From Dugong dugon (taxonomy: Eukaryota; Chordata; Mammalia; Sirenia; Dugongidae): a stretch of DNA of 64,000 nt. Position numbers and translations under genes: made by a program. Of this stretch, positions 58,941 through 64,000 are shown piece by piece. A model generated the notes under the pieces. The model made no database searches. It was not told the DNA's origin and was given only the letters and a program-made list of their open reading frames with translations. Where the stretch lies: contig CM057465.1 of NCBI GenBank assembly GCA_030035585.1, forward strand, positions 29,964,001 through 30,028,000. The letters are read 5' to 3'. Each line of letters opens with the position of its first letter. Positions within the stretch are counted from its first letter, which is position 1.

Positions 58941-60391
58941 CTCTTTTTTTTAAATTGTACTTCAGATGTAGGTTTACAGAACAAACTAGTATCTCATTAA
59001 AAGTATGCACACATATTGTTTTATGACATTGGTCAACAACCCCATGACATGTCAACTCTCTCCCTTCTCAACCTTGGGTTGCCTATTACCAGCTTTCCTG
59101 TCCCCTCCTGCCTTCTAGTCCTTGTCCCAGGGCTGGTGTGCCCTTTAGTCTCATTTTGTTTTATGGGCCTGTCTAATCTTTGGCTAAAGGGTGAACCTCG
59201 GGAGTAAATTCATTACTGAACTAAAAGGGTGTCCAGGGACCATAACTGGGGTTTCTGCAGTCTCTGTCAGGCCAGTAAGTCTGGTCTTTTTTTGTGACTT
59301 AGAATTTTGTTCTACATCCTTCTCCAGCTCTGTCTAGTACCCTCTATTGTGATCCCTGTCAGAGCAGTCAGTGGTGGTAGCCGGGCACCATCTAGTTGTG
59401 CTGTACTCAATCTGGTGGAGGCCATGGTAGTTGTGGTCCATTAGTCCTTTGGACTAATCTTTCCCTTGTATCTTGTTTTCTTCATCCTCCCTTGCTCCTG
59501 AAGGGCTGAGACCAGCGGAGTATCTTAGATTGCTGCTCACAGGCTTTTAAGACACCAGACGCTATTCACCAAAGTAGAATGCAGAACATTTTCTTCCTAA
59601 ACTATGTTATGCCAAGGTCCTCACAGCCTTCATCCCAGCAATTCAGTCCCTCAGAGTCTGGATGTGTCTATGGAGCTTCCATGATCTTGCCCTGTGCAAG
59701 TTGTACTGGCTGCCCCAGTATTGTGTACTGTCTTAGCCTTCACCAAAGTTACCACTTACCTATTGTCTATTTAGTGTTTTTCCATCCCCACACCTCCCCT
59801 CCCTCATACCCATCAAAGATTGTTTCTTTTTGTGTGTAAACCTTTTTATGAGCTTTTATAGTAGTGGCTTCATACAATCTTTGTCCTTTTGTGATTCACT
59901 TATTTCACTCAGCATAATACCCCCCAGATTCATCCGTATTGTGAGGCGGTTCGCAGATTCATCATTGTTCTTTATCTTTCAGGAGTATTCCATGTGTGTA
60001 TGTACCATAGTTTGTTTATCCATTCATCTGTTGATGGGCGTCTAGGTTGTTTCCACCTTTTTGCTATTGTGAACAATGCTGCAATGAACATACGTGTGCA
60101 CATGTCTATTCGTGTGACAACTCTTATTACTGTATGATATATTCCTAGAAGTGGGATTGCTGGATCATATATATTTCTATTTCTAGTTTTCTAAGGAAGC
60201 ACCATATTGTTTTCCAAAATGGTTGTATCATTTTGCATCTCACCAGCAGTGCATAAGATTTCCAATCTCCCCACGGTCTCCAACGTTTATTATTTTCTGT
60301 TTTTTTGATTCATGCCAGTAATGCTGGGATGAGATGATGTCTCATTGCGGTTTTGATTTGCATTTCTCTAATGGCTAGTGATTGTGAGCAT
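58941..60391 (-). mobile_element. 5'-truncated L1 LINE copy F
   Basis: On minus it holds a decayed ORF2 C-terminal region (60391 to about 59850) and the 3' UTR, ending in a short A tail at about 58943-58951. Its 3' terminus has no duplication. Its 5' truncation point abuts an RTE fragment at 60392. Short similar runs (atttatttt) occur at about 58930 and 60970. Confidence 0.92.
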
Positions 60392-60975
60392 TATGAAGCA
60401 TGGAAGCAGTAGTTAAGAAATTAAATGACATATTGTATTGGGAAAATCTACTGCAAAAGTCCTCTTTAAAGTGTTAAAAACAAAAATGTCATTTTGATGA
60501 CTAAGGTACACCTGACCTAAATCATGGTCTTTTCAATCACCTCATATGTATGTGAAAGTTGGACAAAAAAAAAGGAAGATAGAAGGAGAGTGGATGCATT
60601 TGAATTGTGGTGTTGGCTAAGAATATTGAATATACCAAGAACTGCCAGAAAAATGAATATGTCTCAGAGGAAGTACAGTCAGAATGTTCCTTAAAAGTGA
60701 AGCTGGAGAGACTCATCTTGTTTATTTTAGACACGTCATTAGATCAGGAGAGACCAATAGCTAGAAAATGACATCATGTTTGGTAAAGTAGAGGGTCAGT
60801 GAAAAGCAGAGAAACTCTCTATGAGGTGGATTGACACAGTGGCTACAACAACGGTCTCGAACGTAGCAGCAATTGTGAGGATGGAACAAGACCCTGGCAA
60901 GGTTTCCTTGTGTTCTATGTAGGGTCACCATGAGTTGGAGCCAACTGAAAACAATGAACAGCAACAACATATTTA
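60392..60975 (+). mobile_element. RTE LINE 3' fragment with tail
   Basis: Matches 31985-32555 of the long RTE: 'gcatggaagcagtagttaag', 'ctactgcaaaagtcctcttt', 'gtggattgacacagtggcta', and the tail 'caccatgagttggagccaac' then acagcaacaaca. No open frame. Confidence 0.9.
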
Positions 60976-61064
60976 TTTTGTTCTTTATTGAATAATTCAA
61001 AAGTTAGACATCAACTATTTCAATTAAAAAGAAATGTTGAAGTGAAGTTTAAAAATGTACCAAT

Positions 61065-61272
61065 CCAATAAAATCAGTGGCTGTTGAGTGGATTCCGACT
61101 CATGATGATCTGACGTTATTCAGTGTAGAATGGCACATAGGATTTTCATTGGCTATGACCTTTCTGAACTAGATTGCCAGACCTTTCTTCTGAAGCTTCT
61201 CTGAGTGGATTTGAAACTTCATCCTTTTGGCTAGTAGCCAGCACCTAACCATTTGAACCACCCAGGGACTAC
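61065..61272 (-). repeat. Afrotheria SINE (type 2), minus strand
   Basis: On plus: 'ggctgttgagtggattccga', 'tgcca.acctttcttctgaa'-type text, 'tccttttggctagtagccag' and 'aaccacccagggact'. Full length. Confidence 0.9.
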
Positions 61273-61722
61273 CAAAATGTATCCAGACCCCAGCTTAAAA
61301 GCTGTTTAATTATGAGTGTAATATTGAGTTTTTACTCGAGAGGCAAAGTAAGGTAATGTCCAAAAGAAGGAAAGACACTGTAATCAGTATTTCCCAATCT
61401 TTTTTATTTCATAGCAGATATAAAAATAAAATATTTTCATGGCAAAATGGGATAAAGGAACAAATTGCTTACAGTCAGAGGCAGCCAGTCAAGATTCAAA
61501 TTCCAGGGAAAAACCAACCTAATTGTCCTACATTGGGCTTAAATGCCTACATTTTCGCTAGGGGGAGAATAAAATGCTTCATTTGATGTCCACCAAGACT
61601 GAATTCAATGGGAGAAGAGTAGTTTTTGAAAGTAAAATCAGGGTGCTCTTAAAAAAGGGAGGGGAATGGTGTTCCACAAAGATGTCATTGGCAATATAGC
61701 ACCTATATAATTATTTCTATTA
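61273..61722. other. Unassigned sequence
   Basis: No feature recognised. The 76-codon frame at 61356-61586 has no family resemblance. Confidence 0.4.
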
Positions 61723-61882
61723 TAGTGACGTAATAGTTAAGAGCTCAGCTGCTAACCAACAGGTTGGCAATTTAAGTCCTCCAGCCGCTCCTTGGAAACC
61801 CTATGGGGCAGTTCTATGCTGTCCTATAGGGTCACTATGAGTCAGAAGCGACTCGACGGCACCTAACAACATCAAACAACAA
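61723..61882 (+). repeat. Afrotheria SINE (type 1) with RTE-like tail
   Basis: Body 'gctgctaaccaacaggttgg' and 'ggcagttctatgctgtccta', and a well-kept tail 'gactcgacggcacctaacaa' then catcaaacaaca. An (AT)n run follows at 61884-61900. Confidence 0.94.
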
Positions 61883-62343
61883 ATATATATATATATAATA
61901 TATAATCACATAAAATGATTATAACTCATGTACCTTAGTTTGGATCTTTTTGAACTATAGCTATCAGTGGATTATATACATTCAAAAAAGAACAGATTTA
62001 TTATAGATACAGATATAAAATAGATGTAGACATAGGTATAGACATACAAATGCCTGTGCTTGTTGGAATCATGATTATTTTCTCTGCTTTAGTAACATCT
62101 TTATGTTCAACAAGGAGTAGAAGCTTCATGAATTTTACAGACATACTCTTTAAAGAAAGAAACAGAGGGTGAATGTAATAACTGCTAAATTTTGCCAAAA
62201 GAAGAAAACAGTGGCAGTTGAGTGGCCAGTTAGTTTTTATTAAAAATAATGTAATATCTCTAAAATAAGTTTTTCCTTTGTATACTATCAATTTTTTTTA
62301 ATGACTAATTCCTTCAGAAAAAAACATAAAGCCTCTGCTTATT
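61883..62343. other. Unassigned AT-rich sequence
   Basis: AT microsatellite at the start; otherwise nothing recognised. The 96-codon minus frame at 62291-62001 is not gene-like. Confidence 0.4.
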
Positions 62344-63215
62344 GTTGTTGTTTGTTGTTAGGTGCCGTCGAGTTGGTTCTGACTCACAGTGACCCTACGA
62401 ACAACAGAAACGCTGCCTGATCTTGCAGGATCCTCAAAATCCTTGTTATGCTTGAGCCCATTGTTGCAGGCAATGTGTAAATCCATCTTGTTGAGAGGTT
62501 TCCTTTTTTGCTGACCCTCTAATCTACCAAGCACGATGTCCTTCTCCAGGAACTAGTCCCTCCTGATAGCATGTCCAAAGTATGTGAGAGGTAGTCTCAC
62601 CATCCTTGCTTCTATGAACATTCTGGCTGTACTGCTTCCAAGACAGATTTGTTTGTTTTTCTTGCATTCCATGGTATATCAGTATTCTTCACCAACACCA
62701 TAATTCAAGTACATCAATTCTTTTTTTCGTCTTCCTATTCATTGTCCAGCTCTTGCATGCATACGAGACGATTGAAAACACCGTGGCTTGGGTCAGGCGC
62801 ACTTTATTCCTTAGAGTGACATCTTTGCTTTTAACACTTTAAAGAGGTGTTTTGCAGCAGATTTGCACAATTCAATAGTCGTTTGGTTTCTTGGATGTTG
62901 CTTCCATGGGTGTTGATGTGGATCCAAATAAAATGAAATCCTTGACAACTTCAGTCTTTTCTCTGTTTATCCTGATGTTGCTTATTGGTCCATTTGTGAG
63001 GATTTTTGTTTTCTTTATGTTGAAGTGTAACCCATACTGAAGGTTATGGTCTTTGATCTCATCAGTAGGTGCTTCAAGTCTTTTCAGTTTCGGCAGACAA
63101 CGTTGTGTCATCCGCATATAGCAGGCTGTTAACAAGTATTCCTCCAATCCTGGCGCTGTGCTCTTATTCATATAGTCTAGCTTCTCGGATTATGTGCTCA
63201 GCATACATATTCATA
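62344..63215 (-). mobile_element. RTE LINE 3' fragment, minus strand
   Basis: On minus it runs from the RT region (about 63200, with the active-site region at 63125-63095 decayed) to the 3' tail at 62344: 'gagtcagaaccaactcgacg' then gcacctaacaacaaac. It matches 31680-32555 of the long RTE. The 99-codon frame at 63171-62872 includes FNIKKTKILTNGPISNIRIN, which matches the long copy. Confidence 0.92.
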
Positions 63216-64000
63216 TTGCTGTTACATGTCCAATGATTTTGATTAACTTAGACTAGGTCTTTAAAAACAATTAAATATGATGAAGCTATTCCATTTAATT
63301 ACCACTACATTCTTAAGTCAATAGTCAGAAAGAAAGACAGAGAGATAGAAAGAAACAGAAAAGAAAAAAAAAACTAGCAAAACCTAAATAGACTAGGAGG
63401 TATGGGTAAAAATGTATTGCTTCAACAGGCAGATAGTCTTTTTTTTTTTTCTAATCTGAAGAAATAAGTAGCTAGACTTCCTAAAATCCGGATTGTCTCT
63501 TTCAGCAGGCAGAAGGGGGCATAAATTTGTTGAAAACTCAGCACAAGTTCTTTATGAATATGTTTGCAAAGGCTGAAACTTTTCCATTGTGAAAGAAAGT
63601 AATTTAAAGCTTATATGTTAAACATGATGCAGCCAAGAGTTTGTCCTTATGCTGTAGCCTTGAAGGTGGAAATCAAGACCCAGATACCATTGTTCTGTGA
63701 TGCTATCTGAACTGTATCATCCATATAAAACTTCCCAGATATGTAACTAATGAGGCTGCAAAAATCCATTCTCTATAACTGCACCTCAGAAAGAACATAG
63801 ACTTCCAAATAATAGTTATTGTGCCAATGAAAATTATCTGGGTTTGTGAGTATTTTAGATAAACTATCGTCTGTTTGACTTGTAGATTAATTGAGCAGAT
63901 CAACAAGCATTTGGATTATGTATAAAGTCAACAAAAGGAAGTCTCAGGTAGGTACGTTGTTTTATTTTTTAATGATTGCTCAGGGTCTTGGAATAACAAT
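63216..64000. other. Unassigned sequence with a purine-rich run
   Basis: A purine-rich run (gaaagaaagacagagagata) is near 63330-63370. The rest has no recognised feature, and the 67-codon minus frame at 63906-63703 is not convincing. Confidence 0.4.

Noticed and set aside
1-64000. A previously undescribed functional system
   Set aside because: All coding signals trace to L1, RTE or ERV-L remnants. Unassigned stretches lack any gene-like or array-like structure that I could support.

Overview
The window looks like mammalian chromosomal DNA from an afrotherian, most probably a paenungulate such as elephant or manatee. The evidence is about seventeen copies or fragments of the tRNA-derived Afrotheria SINE (boxes like 'ctggtgg..tagtggttaa', 'gctaaccaaaagg' and 'tatgagtc.gaatcgactc'). 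Alongside them are RTE/BovB-type LINEs with the matching 3' tail and long L1s with a shared 3' UTR type. I found no exon, no intact host gene, no structural RNA gene and no CRISPR-like array. Almost every open frame of 60 to 260 codons falls inside a retrotransposon or on its antisense strand. The species call is an inference.

Layout. 1-2945: 3' half of an L1 (copy A, plus). 2946-12141: AT-rich sequence with SINEs, an RTE piece and two very old L1/HAL1-like pieces. 12147-12565: solo MaLR-type LTR. 12571-17785: mostly unassigned, with an L2 3' end and a tetranucleotide repeat. 17797-27383: full-length L1 (copy B, minus) with an 11-bp target duplication, split by a deleted ERV-L provirus at 20165-22191. 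27395-29310: SINE cluster. About 29311-32560: near full-length RTE (plus). 33653-34174: second MaLR LTR. 34231-35774: 5'-truncated L1 (copy C, minus). 36384-37257: third MaLR LTR, hit by three SINEs. 38251-43785: L1 copy D (minus), which lacks ORF1. 43802-49690: single-copy-looking DNA with an old L1 tail. 49690-58260: an L2 split by L1 copy E (minus, long 5' UTR). 58941-60391: L1 copy F (minus), abutting an RTE 3' piece. 61065-63215: SINEs and a third RTE piece. 63216-64000: unassigned.

How the parts relate. The elements record a nested history: L2 was split by L1 E, L1 B was split by ERV-L, a MaLR LTR was split by SINEs, and an old L1 was split by a SINE. RTE elements are the likely source of the enzymes that move the SINEs, because both end in the same tail. 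All coding frames seen are broken by stops or frameshifts.

The strongest points for a second look are the ORF1-less L1 D, the tandem 5' UTR units of L1 E, the duplicated 3' terminus shared by L1 A and C, and the odd 3' end of L1 E. I did not find a previously undescribed functional system. Boundaries come from reading by eye; where target duplications are quoted, the edges are exact.
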